64,000 bases of DNA, from positions 124,001-188,000 of the forward strand of contig JADGEQ010000004.1 in the NCBI GenBank assembly GCA_016744295.1, read 5' to 3'. The DNA comes from Desulfobacteraceae bacterium (GTDB taxonomy: Bacteria; Desulfobacterota; Desulfobacteria; Desulfobacterales; Desulfobacteraceae). Below are positions 49,489-60,228 of this stretch, one piece after another. The notes beneath the pieces are model-generated. The model ran no database searches, was not told where the DNA came from, and saw nothing but the letters and a program-made list of their open reading frames with translations. Every line of letters starts with the position of its first letter. Within the stretch, counting starts at the first letter, position 1. Made by a program: the position numbers and the translations under genes.

Positions 49489-52158
49489 ATGAAAAATAAC
49501 TTGAAAAGTTGTCTGGAAAAGGCTGGGAAAAATCTGCCCGTTGTCCGGGTTGTTCCTGATATCATTCTTGCCCTGGCCTCGGAGAAACGAGCTGTTCTTC
49601 AAGCCCCTCCCGGGGCCGGAAAAACCACTTTTGTTCCCCTGGCCCTGCTGGATCAGCCCTGGCTTGCCGGGAAAAAAATTATTATGCTGGAGCCCCGCCG
49701 GCTGGCCGCCAAGGCCTGTGCCGCTCATATGGCTGGGATGCTGGGGGAAAAACCAGGCCAGACCATTGGGTATCAAATTCGTATGGAGCGACGCATCGGT
49801 CCCGGAACCCGGATAGAGGTGATTACCGAAGGAATATTGACCCGGCGGATCCAGACAGACCCCTCCCTGGAAAATGTGGGGCTTGTGATCTTTGATGAGT
49901 TTCACGAACGCCATATTCACAGTGATCTCGGCCTGGCCCTCTGCCTGGAGGCGGCGGAGGTTTTTAACGAGGAGCTGCGCATTCTGGTCATGTCTGCCAC
50001 AATGGACATGGCAGCCATGTCCGATCTCATGGACAATGCTCCCACGATTATCTCCCGGGGTAAAACCTATCCCGTGACCACCCGATATTTGCCCCCGGAG
50101 GCTATAACCCCGGCCAGGAGGAGCCAGTACCAAAATCCAAACCCGGATCCCTACCGTCGTATCAGCTCTGCCTGCCGGGCGGCTGTTGAAAAAGCCCTGG
50201 CAGAAGAATCCGGAGATATCCTGGTGTTTTTGCCCGGTGTCCGGGAGATCAGGGATTTGGCCAAGAAGTTAAGTGATCGGAATCCTTTTCTTCCTTCAGA
50301 TTCTTCAGGGGTTAAAATTGTCATATTACCTCTTTTTGGTAACCTGTCCCGGACGGATCAGGCAAGGGCCATTGCGCCTTCTCTGCCGGGATATCGTAAA
50401 ATTGTCCTGGCAACATCCATTGCAGAAACCTCCCTTACCATAGAGGGGGTTCGGGTGGTGGTGGATACGGGATTAATGAGAGTTCCCCGATTCGCTCCTG
50501 CCACCGGCATGGGGCAGCTGGACACCATTTTTGTATCCCGGGCATCGGCGGACCAGCGCCGGGGGCGGGCAGGCAGAACCGGTCCCGGTGTCTGCTATAG
50601 AATCTGGGCCGAACATCTTGACCAGGGGTTGACCCCCTTTAATAAGCCGGAGATCCTGTCTGCCGATCTGACCTCCCTGGTTTTGGAATTGGCCAAATGG
50701 GGGGTGTCTGACCCCAATACCCTTAAATGGCTGGATCCGCCCCAGGAAACCGCCTTTGGCCAGGCAAAATTGCTTTTGCAACAATTAAAGGGACTGGATG
50801 ACCATGGGTGTATCACCAACCATGGGAGCAGGCTTCTGTCCGCCGGTGTTCACCCGCGACTGGCCCATATGATTCTTCGGGCGGACCAGATGGGCCAGGG
50901 CCGCCTGGCCTGTTGGGTGGCAGCTCTTTTGGAGGAACGGGATATCCTTTTCTCGGGGAAGGGCGGGGGGGATCCGGATATCCGGCTTCGCCTGGATCTT
51001 CTGGCAGCTCTGACTGCTGATCGATCTAAAAAAAACAGAACTGCCGTGGACAAAAATAGACCCACCCACTTTACGGATAGCCGTTTTAATGAACCCCTGG
51101 CCCGGACCATCCTGAAAAATGCAGCCAAAATGGGAAAAGATCTCAACATTCGTTCCTCGGGAACGGATATGGAATTTGCAGGTTCCGTACTGGCCTTTGC
51201 CTGGCCCGAGCGGGTGGCCAAAAAACGAAATAATAAGGATCATTCCTTTCTAATGGCATCGGGCAGTGGGGCCTATTTCAGGTCAGCCAATTCTCTGTCG
51301 CACCTTCCCTATGTTATTGCTGTTCACCTGGACGGCAATCCGCGTAATGCCGGAATTTTTCTAGCCGTTCCCTATGCCCGGAAAGATCTGGAAAGAGATT
51401 TTAAGGACCAGATAAAAACCTTTGAAGAGGTGTTTTGGGATAACCAGACCCGGTCGGTGCGGTCGGTTTCCAAGACTACCTATGGTAAGCTTGTAATCCG
51501 GGAAATAAAGGTGACAAATTCTGACCCTGAAGCTGTCCGGTCCTGTTTGATCCTGGGGATCCAGGAGGCGGGTCTGGATATTCTGCCCTGGACCAAACCT
51601 TTGGGACACCTCCGGGAACGGGCTGTGTTTTTAAAAAATTCCGGCCATTTTACAAAGTTGCCAGACCTTTCTGAGAAGGCTCTGGCGGTTAGTCTGGCCC
51701 ATTGGCTGGGCCCGTTTTTGGACCATATCCACTCGGCATCTGGATTAAGGCAGGTGGACCTGTCATCTGCCTTGACAAGCCTTTTGACCTGGGACCAGCA
51801 GCAGATGATTCATATCCATGCCCCCACCCATGTGACTGTGCCCTCGGGATCAAGACTCCCCCTTCAATATAGGGGGGATGGCGGGCTCCTGGAATCCCCT
51901 GTTCTGGCAGTTCGGCTCCAGGAGATGTTTGGTCTGACAAAGGGCCCATCCATTGCCCGGGGACGGATACCGGTCACCCTCCATCTGCTCTCCCCGGCCG
52001 GCCGCCCCGTACAGATTACCCAGGATCTGGCAAGCTTCTGGAAGAACACCTATTGTGCTGTAAAAAAGGATTTAATGGGTCGGTATCCCAAACATTATTG
52101 GCCCGAGGATCCCCTGTCGGCAGTGCCGACGAATCGTGCGAAACCCAGGGTAAGATAG
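49489..52158 (+). CDS. hrpB: ATP-dependent helicase HrpB
   Basis: Encodes 889 residues. DEAH-type helicase motifs: Walker A QAPPGAGKTTFVP near 40, PRRLAA, TEGIL, DEFHERH (DEAH variant DEFH) near 138, SATMD, then in domain 2 LATSIAETSLTI and QRRGRAGRTGPG. The HA2-like helical domain and the HrpB-specific C-terminal domain (near 750-870, ending DLASFWKNTYCAVKKDLMGRYPKHYW in part) complete the protein. HrpB is an RNA-dependent helicase of uncertain role found widely in Proteobacteria. The start codon has no good Shine-Dalgarno, so the exact start is open. Confidence 0.92.
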   Translation: MKNNLKSCLEKAGKNLPVVRVVPDIILALASEKRAVLQAPPGAGKTTFVPLALLDQPWLAGKKIIMLEPRRLAAKACAAHMAGMLGEKPGQTIGYQIRMERRIGPGTRIEVITEGILTRRIQTDPSLENVGLVIFDEFHERHIHSDLGLALCLEAAEVFNEELRILVMSATMDMAAMSDLMDNAPTIISRGKTYPVTTRYLPPEAITPARRSQYQNPNPDPYRRISSACRAAVEKALAEESGDILVFLPGVREIRDLAKKLSDRNPFLPSDSSGVKIVILPLFGNLSRTDQARAIAPSLPGYRKIVLATSIAETSLTIEGVRVVVDTGLMRVPRFAPATGMGQLDTIFVSRASADQRRGRAGRTGPGVCYRIWAEHLDQGLTPFNKPEILSADLTSLVLELAKWGVSDPNTLKWLDPPQETAFGQAKLLLQQLKGLDDHGCITNHGSRLLSAGVHPRLAHMILRADQMGQGRLACWVAALLEERDILFSGKGGGDPDIRLRLDLLAALTADRSKKNRTAVDKNRPTHFTDSRFNEPLARTILKNAAKMGKDLNIRSSGTDMEFAGSVLAFAWPERVAKKRNNKDHSFLMASGSGAYFRSANSLSHLPYVIAVHLDGNPRNAGIFLAVPYARKDLERDFKDQIKTFEEVFWDNQTRSVRSVSKTTYGKLVIREIKVTNSDPEAVRSCLILGIQEAGLDILPWTKPLGHLRERAVFLKNSGHFTKLPDLSEKALAVSLAHWLGPFLDHIHSASGLRQVDLSSALTSLLTWDQQQMIHIHAPTHVTVPSGSRLPLQYRGDGGLLESPVLAVRLQEMFGLTKGPSIARGRIPVTLHLLSPAGRPVQITQDLASFWKNTYCAVKKDLMGRYPKHYWPEDPLSAVPTNRAKPRVR

Positions 52159-52210
52159 TCCCTAACAGAAAATCAGATTTTCAGTTATTTTCTCATGGGG
52201 TTGGCAGTGT

Positions 52211-52249
52211 TTTTAATCCCTGCCAAGCTTTGCCTGGCAGGGATTAAAA
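52211..52249. terminator. Bidirectional terminator-like hairpin between hrpB and the chemoreceptor
   Basis: Perfect 15-bp arms TTTTAATCCCTGCCA (52211-52225) and TGGCAGGGATTAAAA (52235-52249) with a nine-base loop, placed between two convergent genes. The A/T ends of the stem provide weak U tracts in both directions. Confidence 0.75.
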
Positions 52250-52268
52250 TGGTGTCGTAAGGTTTTTT

Positions 52269-54317
52269 TCAGACCTTGAATCTGCCGGCCATCTTGTTGA
52301 GATCATCTGCCAGGGCCGACAAATTTTTCGCACTTAGTTTGACCTGATTGCTTCTGTCTGCCATATCGGCGGCAGATTGATTCACATCTGAAATATCTTT
52401 GGTAATCTCATCGGCCACAGCTGAACTCTGGCTGACATTCAGGTTTACCTCCTGGATACCGGAGGATGCCTGGTTGATATTTTCGGCAATCTCCTGGGTG
52501 GCGGCAGATTGTTCTTCCACCGCAGTGGCAATGGTTGATACTATTTCGTCAACATTATTTATCACTCCGCTGATTTCAGTAATCCCGCCCAGGGTACTTG
52601 AGGCGCTTTCCTGGATATTGCCAATTTTTTCTTTTATATCCATGGATGCGTTGGAGGTCTGGTTTGCCAGATCCTTTATCTCATTGGCGACTACGGCAAA
52701 GCCTTTTCCCGCTTCACCGGCTCTGGCTGCTTCAATGGTGGCGTTTAAGGATAGCAGGTTGACCTGTTCGGAAATATCGGTGATGGTTTCAACCACTTTG
52801 CCAATGGATTGGGCAGCTTCCCCTAGTTCATTCATCTTCCGGGTGGAATCGGTAACCTTGGATACGGCCTGGCCGGATATTTGTCTTGCCTTTTCTGCAT
52901 TTTGTGCAATTTCGTTAATGGTTGCATTCATCTCCTCGGCAGCCGTTGCAACCGTGTCGGTATTGGTGCTGGATTCTTCCATGGCCGCTGATATGGAAGT
53001 CATGCTGGACGTCATCTCTTCGGCAGCCGCTGCCACAGTTCCCGATTTATCAGATGTTTGGGTAGACCCCACGGACATATGTTCTGCAATGGATGACAAT
53101 TCCGTGGAAGAGTCCGAAAGGGTGTTCACGCTTTGGGTGATGTCTGTCATCATTTGCTGCAGTTTACCGATGAACCCATTAAAAACTTCGGCTAACTGCC
53201 CCAGCTCATCCCGACTCTGAACCTCAAGCCGCTTTGTCAGATCCCCTTCTCCGTCGGAAATATCGCGCAGGCTTTCGATCACTTTATTCACCGGTCCCAC
53301 AATAACGATGCGGGAGAGAAAAAAGATCAAAACACCCAACAACACCAGAAAAAAGGCTGAAACCATAATACTGATATTTCTCATCTTATACACCCCTTCC
53401 AGTATACGGCTTACCGGAGCGGTGATGAAAATCGACCAAGGGGCTTGGGTTGTTCCGATGGTGATGGGGGAAATGGTGAGCACTCCTTTTTTTCCGGAGG
53501 TCTCCAGTAGAAAATCAACATGGCTGGTATCTGATTTATTGACTGCTTTGGATACGGCCTCGGGATACTGCTCAGTGATCAGTTTTCCCACCTTTTCTTT
53601 ATCCGGGTGGGCGGAAATCATACCGCTGGATGTCACCAGAACGGCATATCCCTCTTCATAGGGGGTGATCGTGTTTACCAGCTCTGCGATCTGGTCCATG
53701 GAAAAGTCCACGCCCGCTACTCCAAGCGCCCTGCCATCCACTATTATGGGAACACAGACGCTGACCATCATAACGGTTTTTCCGCCTACCTCATAGGAAA
53801 AGGGATCCATGATCACTTCTTTTTGGGTGTCCCTGGCCCGTGTATACCATTCACCGTCCAAGTCAACGCATGTTTCCAGGTGAACCCCCCCCACCCGGTT
53901 CCAATAGGGCGCAAATCTTCCCTTGTCCGTATGGCCGGCTGCCCCCTGAAAATCGGTGTCAAGTTTGTCAAAGGTATTGGGTTCCCACACCGTCCACATT
54001 CCCAGATATCCTGGATTGTTAATCAATATTCCTTGTATCATGGTCAGGATGCTGTCTCTTTTTACCAATGTGTTGGTCTTCTCCATATTCTGGATGGCAT
54101 AGGCCAGAGACCTTGCCGAATCCATGGCATTTTCAATGTCCACCCGGATCTGATTGGAATATTCCCTGGAAAGGGCATCCATTTTCTCCAGGGCCTCTTT
54201 ATTGGAAAGATTAGTCGCCTTTGTGGTAATAAGACTGACAGTGATGGCAAATGAAATCACCACCACTAACCCGATGGATGCCACTAACTTACTGGTTAAC
54301 TTTAAATCTTTGAACAA
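52269..54317 (-). CDS. Methyl-accepting chemotaxis protein with dCache sensor
   Basis: Encodes 682 residues from a TTG start with a strong AAAGGAGG site five bases away. Membrane helices at about 10-30 and 310-335 flank a double-Cache domain (residues 40-300: [23 protein letters not shown], split here as the proximal sensing loop, then [16 protein letters not shown]). HAMP (335-390) precedes the signalling domain, whose hairpin tip [21 protein letters not shown] is the usual CheA/CheW contact (shown from 530 on). Small amines or carboxylic acids are typical ligands. No chemotaxis kinase genes are nearby. Confidence 0.92.
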   Translation of the reverse strand: MFKDLKLTSKLVASIGLVVVISFAITVSLITTKATNLSNKEALEKMDALSREYSNQIRVDIENAMDSARSLAYAIQNMEKTNTLVKRDSILTMIQGILINNPGYLGMWTVWEPNTFDKLDTDFQGAAGHTDKGRFAPYWNRVGGVHLETCVDLDGEWYTRARDTQKEVIMDPFSYEVGGKTVMMVSVCVPIIVDGRALGVAGVDFSMDQIAELVNTITPYEEGYAVLVTSSGMISAHPDKEKVGKLITEQYPEAVSKAVNKSDTSHVDFLLETSGKKGVLTISPITIGTTQAPWSIFITAPVSRILEGVYKMRNISIMVSAFFLVLLGVLIFFLSRIVIVGPVNKVIESLRDISDGEGDLTKRLEVQSRDELGQLAEVFNGFIGKLQQMMTDITQSVNTLSDSSTELSSIAEHMSVGSTQTSDKSGTVAAAAEEMTSSMTSISAAMEESSTNTDTVATAAEEMNATINEIAQNAEKARQISGQAVSKVTDSTRKMNELGEAAQSIGKVVETITDISEQVNLLSLNATIEAARAGEAGKGFAVVANEIKDLANQTSNASMDIKEKIGNIQESASSTLGGITEISGVINNVDEIVSTIATAVEEQSAATQEIAENINQASSGIQEVNLNVSQSSAVADEITKDISDVNQSAADMADRSNQVKLSAKNLSALADDLNKMAGRFKV

Positions 54318-54614
54318 TTTGTCCTCCTTTGTTTTGATTTGTTCTTTCCATCAATTATCAGCCATACCGTTGGATTTTCAACCAATTCAAACGAGTATAG
54401 GCGAATACGAACAATTGATTATTTAAATAAAAAAGGTGAATATTTTCATAGTAACGATATATTTGAATATTTGCAAGGTTAGAAACTTCCGGCTTCCAAG
54501 TTCCAGGGCCGGCCCCGGGATTCTTATTTATAATATGCCCTTGTCTTGGTGGCGGGAGACTGATATGCATTCAGAATCAACGATATTGTTTGGTAAAATT
54601 AAGGAAGCATAACA

Positions 54615-55307
54615 ATGACACAACCGGATGACAACAGGTCCAAACAGCTGTTGGCCGCTCATATGGCCCGGGGCAGGGAGACGCTTAGCGATTTTTTAGA
54701 TACCCACGGTATCAGTCTGCCGGTTCTCGGGGTTGCCATGGAACAGTTTACAGAATCTGTATTTGATTTGCCCGAGGGTGCTGTTTGTAAAAAGGGGTGC
54801 ACCTATTGCTGTCATCTAAAGGTGGGGGTTTCCATCCCCGAGGTTCTGGTGATTTATAATGAATTGGCCGGTCAGACAACCCCGGAGGGCTTTGAGATTT
54901 TAAAGGAAAGGGTGCTGACCGTGGCGGCAAAAGGCAATACTCTGGAGGAGGCCTTCTGGCTTGGGAGCCAAACCCCTTGTCCATTTCTGGATGTTGACGG
55001 CAGCGGCCTCTGCATGATCTACAGCCTGCGTCCCTTTTCCTGCCGGGCCTATCATTCCACCGACCTTGTCGCCTGCGAGAAGAGTTTTGAACTAAAGCGT
55101 GAAGCCCTTATTCCCTGTTTCCCTTTGTACCGGGCCACCACAGACATGTATGCCAGTCTCTTTACCAGGGTATTGGCAGAAAAGGGATTCTTTTCCTATC
55201 AGGTGGGGTTCGTAAAAGCCCTTGAAATTTTGTTTCAAAATGAGGCAGTTTCAGACCAATATTTTATAAATAAAGAGGATGTCTTTAAAACAGCAAAACT
55301 GGATTAA
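54615..55307 (+). CDS. YkgJ-family cysteine-cluster protein
   Basis: Encodes 230 residues. The family pattern is clear: CKKGCTYCCHLKVGVS near 58-73, then CPFLDVDGSGLCMIYSLRP and FSCRAYHS near 120-145. The cysteines bind zinc or an Fe-S cluster; function is unknown across the family. The phosphatase fusion at 19677-20786 carries a related domain. AGGAAG precedes the ATG. Confidence 0.82.
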   Translation: MTQPDDNRSKQLLAAHMARGRETLSDFLDTHGISLPVLGVAMEQFTESVFDLPEGAVCKKGCTYCCHLKVGVSIPEVLVIYNELAGQTTPEGFEILKERVLTVAAKGNTLEEAFWLGSQTPCPFLDVDGSGLCMIYSLRPFSCRAYHSTDLVACEKSFELKREALIPCFPLYRATTDMYASLFTRVLAEKGFFSYQVGFVKALEILFQNEAVSDQYFINKEDVFKTAKLD

Positions 55308-55372
55308 TGCCATTATAAAATAGACGATTTTGTCACCGGGCCCTGGGCAATTTTATGGCGCCTGCACATTGA

Positions 55373-56191
55373 CTATTCTTGACTGCGCACAAACCAGTTG
55401 ATCAGTTCTCCCGCCAGAACCTGTTTGCCCGGGACCATTGGCAGATGGTCTGCATCAAACCAGTCTGCATCAAGAACCTCTGTAGTATCCATGGATATTT
55501 GACCATGGTCATATTGGGCTGTAAATCCTATCATCAGGCTGTCAGGAAAGGGCCAGGATTGGCTTTTGAAATAGGTGATATTTTTGACCTGAATACCCAC
55601 CTCTTCAAACACTTCTCTTTGGACACATTCTTCCAAGGTCTCCCCGGGTTCGACAAATCCCGCCAACACACTGAACATTTTTTTATTGGGAAAATTGACC
55701 CCCCTGGCCAGCAGTATTTTATTTTCTTTTATGATGGCTGTGATGATGGCAGGTGAGATCCGCGGGTAGTGATGTAAATCACAGGCGGGACAGACCCGTG
55801 CAAATTCAGTCGCTTTTCTGATCGTTTGGGTGCCGCATTTGCTGCAAAATTTAAAATTTGCATTCCAGTCATGGATCTGCCTGGCATAGCCTGCCATGTG
55901 CCGGAAAACATCTTCAGCCATGGTATAAAGGGTTCTTATGTTAATAAAATTATGGGCTGGTGGAATTTTATCCTTGTCAATGTTTCCGCAATAACACGGA
56001 ATAGTGTTGTAGGTGCCAAAGTAACAAAGGTTTTTTAACCCCAAGGATTTATCCCAGGGATTTTCCATGCAGGGAATGGCCATGTTTGTGTCTGATATTT
56101 GGTGAATCAGAATATGGTTATCGGAAAAAATAAAAAAATAGGCAGTTGGCGGGAGAAAAGGTGGCGGAATTACAGATTTTATAAAATCCAT
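55373..56191 (-). CDS. nudC: NADH pyrophosphatase NudC
   Basis: Encodes 272 residues. The zinc ribbon (CSKCGTQT, then CPACDLHHYPR) at about 117-145 precedes the Nudix domain with the box GFVEPGETLEECVQREVFEEVGI split around 176-198, and the NADH-specific motif SQSWPFPDS follows at about 208. It cleaves NADH to NMNH and AMP, or removes NAD caps from RNA. A glycine-to-tyrosine or serine change in SQPWPFP (SQSW) is a mild variant. Converges on the YkgJ gene. Confidence 0.9.
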   Translation of the reverse strand: MDFIKSVIPPPFLPPTAYFFIFSDNHILIHQISDTNMAIPCMENPWDKSLGLKNLCYFGTYNTIPCYCGNIDKDKIPPAHNFINIRTLYTMAEDVFRHMAGYARQIHDWNANFKFCSKCGTQTIRKATEFARVCPACDLHHYPRISPAIITAIIKENKILLARGVNFPNKKMFSVLAGFVEPGETLEECVQREVFEEVGIQVKNITYFKSQSWPFPDSLMIGFTAQYDHGQISMDTTEVLDADWFDADHLPMVPGKQVLAGELINWFVRSQE

Positions 56192-56321
56192 TGAAATACC
56201 TGATGGTTAAAAAATTAATGGATAAAATTTTCGCCCTCCCAAAAAAAATTGGATACCAAAAACAATCGGGCAAAAAAACAATGGGGTGTGATATCATTTT
56301 TCCCGGGCAATTGTCCATGGA

Positions 56322-56367
56322 CAAAAATAAAACCCCATTCCAGAAGGTTGGTTCCTGGAACGGGGTT
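56322..56367 (-). terminator. Rho-independent terminator of ilvC
   Basis: Arms AACCCCGTTCCAG and CTGGAATGGGGTT on the minus strand (56355-56367 and 56331-56343) with one G-T pair, followed by TTATTTTTGT. Confidence 0.85.
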
Positions 56368-56388
56368 TAACTGTCAGATGTTGGGGTG

Positions 56389-57861
56389 TTAGAGTATGGG
56401 CTTCATGGCGCTCATATAGGTTCTCAGTCTTTTACCCACCTTTTCAACCTTTGTTCGCCGGATGGCATCGTTGACCTGGATCAATCGAAGATTGTCGCAG
56501 CCGGTATCCTTTATATCAAGACCCTTGCCAATGACATCTGTATCAATGGTTTCCATGAATCTTTTCAGCATGGGACCGGCCTCATGGGCAAAAAGATAGC
56601 ATCCGTATTCGGCGGTATCGGAGATAACCACATTCATCTCATAGAGTTTTTTCCGGGCAATGAGGTTGGCAATGAGGGGCACCTCATGAAGGGATTCATA
56701 ATAGGCGGATTCTTCGATGATACCGGCGGATACCATGGTATCAAATGCCAGTTCCACACCGGCCTTGACCATGGCCACCATGAGAATGCCATTGTCAAAG
56801 TATTCCTGTTCTGAAATGTCTTCTTCCATTGAAGGGGATGTTTCAAAGGGCGTTTCTGCTGTCTGGGCCCGCCAGGTGAGCAGATTGATGTCGTCTTTTG
56901 CCCAGTCCTCCATCATGGTGGTTGAAAAATGTCCCGTCATGATGTCATCCATGTGTTTGTTGAACAGGGGCGCCAGAATATCCTTGAGCTGTTCGCACAG
57001 GTCAAAGGCAACAATTTTGGCCGGATTGGTCAGCCGGTCCATCATATTGGTGATGCCGCCGTGTTTTAACGCCTCTGTAACGGTTTCCCAGCCGTGCTGG
57101 ACCAGTTTGGAGGCGTAGGAGGCATCCATTCCTTTTTCCATCATCTTGTCATAGCAGAGCAAAGAGCCTGCCTGGAGCATGCCGCAGAGAATGGTCTGTT
57201 CTCCCATGAGATCGGATTTTACCTCTGCCACAAAGGAGGACATGAGTACACCGGCCCTGTGTCCGCCGGTCCCGGCGGCATAGGCCTTGGCCAGCTCTAA
57301 CCCTTCTCCTCTTGGATCGTTTTCCCGGTGGACGGCAATGAGGGTGGGGACACCAAAACCCCGTTTATATTCTTCCCTGACTTCGGTGCCGGGGGATTTG
57401 GGGGCCACCATGATCACTGTGAGGTCCTCTCTGATCTTCATGCCTTCTTCCACAATGTTGAATCCGTGGGAGTAGGAGAGGCAGGCCTTCTTTTTCATCA
57501 AAGGCATGACAGCTGTAATCACATTGGTGTGCTGTTTGTCCGGGGTGAGGTTGATGACAAGGTCTGCTGTGGGAAGGATATTTTCATAGGTGTCCACGGC
57601 AAATCCGTTTTCCGTGGCATTTTTCCAGGATTGCCGTTTTTCACTGATGGCAGCAGCGCGTAGGGTGTAGGATACATCAAGGCCGCTGTCCCTGAGGTTG
57701 AGTCCCTGGTTAAGTCCCTGGGAACCGCATCCCACGATCACAATTTTTTTACCCTTCAGGGCAGTTACGCCGTTAAATTCAGAATTGTTCATGAAACGGC
57801 ATTGGGATAATTCTTCAAGCTGAAGCCTCAGGGGTAAGGTGTTAAAATAATTCTTATCCAT
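56389..57861 (-). CDS. ilvC: Ketol-acid reductoisomerase, class II (long form)
   Basis: Encodes 490 residues, the length of the enterobacterial class II enzyme. The Rossmann motif [20 protein letters not shown] near 40-58 (shown to 20 residues) binds NADPH; metal-binding acidic residues occur in [14 protein letters not shown] and [13 protein letters not shown], and the knotted C-terminal domain is duplicated. It converts acetolactate or acetohydroxybutyrate to the dihydroxy acids of valine and isoleucine synthesis. AAGGAGAG precedes the ATG and a terminator follows. Its probable activator ilvY lies five kb away in the opposite orientation. Confidence 0.95.
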   Translation of the reverse strand: MDKNYFNTLPLRLQLEELSQCRFMNNSEFNGVTALKGKKIVIVGCGSQGLNQGLNLRDSGLDVSYTLRAAAISEKRQSWKNATENGFAVDTYENILPTADLVINLTPDKQHTNVITAVMPLMKKKACLSYSHGFNIVEEGMKIREDLTVIMVAPKSPGTEVREEYKRGFGVPTLIAVHRENDPRGEGLELAKAYAAGTGGHRAGVLMSSFVAEVKSDLMGEQTILCGMLQAGSLLCYDKMMEKGMDASYASKLVQHGWETVTEALKHGGITNMMDRLTNPAKIVAFDLCEQLKDILAPLFNKHMDDIMTGHFSTTMMEDWAKDDINLLTWRAQTAETPFETSPSMEEDISEQEYFDNGILMVAMVKAGVELAFDTMVSAGIIEESAYYESLHEVPLIANLIARKKLYEMNVVISDTAEYGCYLFAHEAGPMLKRFMETIDTDVIGKGLDIKDTGCDNLRLIQVNDAIRRTKVEKVGKRLRTYMSAMKPIL

Positions 57862-57946
57862 TTTGTCTCTCCTTATGGTTGATCGTATATGATCCTAAAG
57901 ATTTTGTTGATTGTTAGATCAAAATGAACTATTTTCTGCGTTGCGT

Positions 57947-57961
57947 CAAATGAATCATTTG
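57947..57961. promoter_or_regulatory. Palindrome in the ilvC upstream region
   Basis: CAAATGAATCATTTG is perfect around one base and lies 86 bases upstream of ilvC. TTGCAATATAACGTTGC overlaps its end and resembles TTGCAATAA upstream of ilvY, so IlvY binding is possible. The 300-base gap 57862-58161 has no convincing gene. Confidence 0.45.
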
Positions 57962-58161
57962 CAATATAACGTTGCCGAAAGTGAAATATGACCTTTGTAA
58001 TACAGACTCCCTGATAAACCGGGGGCCTAAAATAAAGAATCTTGCTTTTCAGATGATATCCTGAAATATTAAGAAAAGCATCTTTCAATAACCGGCATGG
58101 CCGGAGAATGGTATTTGCCTCTGGCCACAACGAAAAATGAAACTCCTAAAATGACAACCTC

Positions 58162-59676
58162 TTGGTGAGAGTTTCATCTAAACCCTTGGAAAATAAGTTG
58201 ATATCGAAATTGAACCTGATGCCCCTGACCATATCCAAACGCATGGTGCTGGGGAATATAATTATTTTGTTAATTGTTCTTACCCTGTGCATTGTGGTGA
58301 TTTTCAATCTGAATAGGCTCCAAAAGATTACCAATCAAATTGTTGTCCAACATCAGGAAAGCATTATCGTCGGGGATCGTATCCTGGATACTTTTGCCTC
58401 CCTTGTCAAATTTGGCGAAAAATATTTTGTGTCCCGGGATATTAATTATTATAATCGATTTTTGGACCTGAAGATTAATTTGGAAAAAGAGTTTGACCGT
58501 TTTACCGTGCTTATGGAGACGGATGAACAAAGAGGGCTTCTCCTTGATTTTTTCGCAGCTTTTAACGGCTATCTGGCTTGGTTTGAAGAAAAGGCCTTCC
58601 AGATTCAAAACGGAGAACAAATTAAGCTGGATCATTTTTTTAAAGAAACAGGTCCAAATCATAACACCACCGCCGGGAATCTTGAAAAAATTCGTGTCAG
58701 CACCCGAAAAATTATTGCCGGTAAAACAAGTCTGTCCCGCCGGATGAGTCATCAGATTCTTATGGTCACAGTAATCACGACGGTAATTACGATTTTTTTC
58801 GGAATAATTATCACCATCTTCAATGCCCGGTCAATTACAAAATCCATTACCCGTCTTCAAAGAAAAACAAAGGAAATCGCCCAGGGGCATTTCGAGGAGA
58901 TCCAAACGCTCAAGGGCCCAAAAGAGATCCAGGATTTGTCATTGCACTTTAATTCCATGTGCCGGCGTTTAAAAGAACTGGATAGTTTAAAAGCCGACTT
59001 TGTCAGCCATGTATCCCATGAACTGAGGACGCCGATCACTTCCATAAAAGAAGCATCCACCATGTTGTCAAAGGGGTTTTATTCAGAAGATCCTGAAAAG
59101 CAAGATGAATTGTTTTGTCTGATTCATGCAGAAAGTAATCGGCTTTTAAACTCTGCCATGAGGATACTTGATTATTCCAAAATGGAAGCCAGGCAAATGG
59201 AATATCAGCGCATCAGACTCAGTTTGCCCGAGGTTATCCGCAAATCAATTCTGAAACTGGCCCCATTGTCACAGAGAAAACAGATTTCTCTTGAGTTTTG
59301 TCCTCCCCCGTCTGGTCTCCCGCCGGTCCGCATTGATGAGGACAGGATAATCGAAGTTCTAGATAATCTCATCGGCAACGCCCTGAAGTTCACCCCGGCA
59401 AAGGGCCGTGTGGTCATCAACTGCCTGGCTGAGGATTCCGGCGAAAATCTTATGGTGACGGTTGAGGATAATGGGCCTGGAATAAAGCTTGAACATCTTG
59501 AAAAGATTTTTTATAAATTTAAACAAATAGACAATGGGTTTGGCACGCGAATGGGGACTGGACTGGGTCTCTCGATTTCAAAATATATCATCAAGGCACA
59601 TGGGGGAAACATATGGGCGCAACCTCAGTATTCAAAAGGCACCAAAATTCTGTTTACCTTACCTGTTGCAGTGTAA
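58162..59676 (+). CDS. HAMP-domain sensor histidine kinase (QseE-like)
   Basis: Encodes up to 504 residues; the start is uncertain (TTG at 58162, GTG at 58165 or ATG at 58219, none with a good ribosome site). Helices at about 30-52 and 195-217 flank a helical periplasmic domain, followed by HAMP, HisKA with His in VSHVSHELRTPITS and a HATPase domain (LDNLIGNALKFTP, DNGPGIK, GTGLGLSIS). A lipoprotein gene starts inside its last 64 bases and a sigma-54 regulator follows, the same three-gene order as qseE-qseG-qseF (glrK-yfhG-glrR) of enterobacteria. Confidence 0.88.
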   Translation: MVRVSSKPLENKLISKLNLMPLTISKRMVLGNIIILLIVLTLCIVVIFNLNRLQKITNQIVVQHQESIIVGDRILDTFASLVKFGEKYFVSRDINYYNRFLDLKINLEKEFDRFTVLMETDEQRGLLLDFFAAFNGYLAWFEEKAFQIQNGEQIKLDHFFKETGPNHNTTAGNLEKIRVSTRKIIAGKTSLSRRMSHQILMVTVITTVITIFFGIIITIFNARSITKSITRLQRKTKEIAQGHFEEIQTLKGPKEIQDLSLHFNSMCRRLKELDSLKADFVSHVSHELRTPITSIKEASTMLSKGFYSEDPEKQDELFCLIHAESNRLLNSAMRILDYSKMEARQMEYQRIRLSLPEVIRKSILKLAPLSQRKQISLEFCPPPSGLPPVRIDEDRIIEVLDNLIGNALKFTPAKGRVVINCLAEDSGENLMVTVEDNGPGIKLEHLEKIFYKFKQIDNGFGTRMGTGLGLSISKYIIKAHGGNIWAQPQYSKGTKILFTLPVAV

Positions 59677-60182
59677 TTTGTTTATTCCTATTTGCATCAT
59701 GCCAGTCTACGGGTCTGTTTTGGACCGGGACCTCTTCCATCCATAGCCACGAAAAAAAATATCTGGCAATTATCAGGGAGGTGGTTCTGGATAAGGATTT
59801 TACGGCAGCTGCCCGTGAGAACCAACGCATTCTGGAATATTACAGCCAAACCCCGGGTCCCCATGATATGGTTTTGTCAAATTATGTTCAAAACGCAGAG
59901 ATTCTTTCCGAGTTGCTGGTCCGGATTTTGGAAGATGAAAAAAGCAAACAAGCACTTTCCATGGAGATAGCGTCCAATGAAGAGAAAATAAAGGCTATGA
60001 CCTTATCATGGGGGGAGTTTAAGAAAACAGCGGATGGAATGGAGAAAAAACTCAAGGGAATGGAGCAGTTGTCTGGAAAAGTCAAAACCCTTGAAGAGGA
60101 GAAAAAACTTCTTCAGCAGCAGATCGACCAATTAAAGGAAATAGATCTGAATCCGGTTGGAACCAAACCATTAACGGAATAA
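59613..60182 (+). CDS. QseG-like outer-membrane lipoprotein with coiled coil
   Basis: Encodes 189 residues. The N-terminal hydrophobic stretch ends in the lipobox LFASC (Cys30) and the next residues QS favour outer-membrane sorting. Residues about 45-115 are helical with repeat-like spacing, and 120-175 form a coiled coil (KKLKGMEQLSGKVKTLEEEK). In enterobacteria QseG is a lipoprotein that binds the kinase QseE and is needed for its activity; the same gene order and features support that role here. GGGGGAAAC precedes the ATG inside the kinase gene. Confidence 0.75.
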   Translation: MGATSVFKRHQNSVYLTCCSVICLFLFASCQSTGLFWTGTSSIHSHEKKYLAIIREVVLDKDFTAAARENQRILEYYSQTPGPHDMVLSNYVQNAEILSELLVRILEDEKSKQALSMEIASNEEKIKAMTLSWGEFKKTADGMEKKLKGMEQLSGKVKTLEEEKKLLQQQIDQLKEIDLNPVGTKPLTE

Positions 60183-60228
60183 TGTGTGTCATTGATTCGC
60201 AATATGTGACAACCCAGGGGTAGTAAAA

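Noticed and set aside
52399-53220. 273-codon frame antisense to the chemoreceptor
   Set aside because: Shadow of the alanine/serine-rich signalling domain.
54318-54614. Possible riboswitch in the leader of the YkgJ gene
   Set aside because: G/C-rich patches near 54480-54530 do not match any riboswitch consensus I know.
57873-58130. 85-codon minus-strand frame upstream of ilvC
   Set aside because: No ribosome site, no recognisable features, and it covers the ilvC promoter region.
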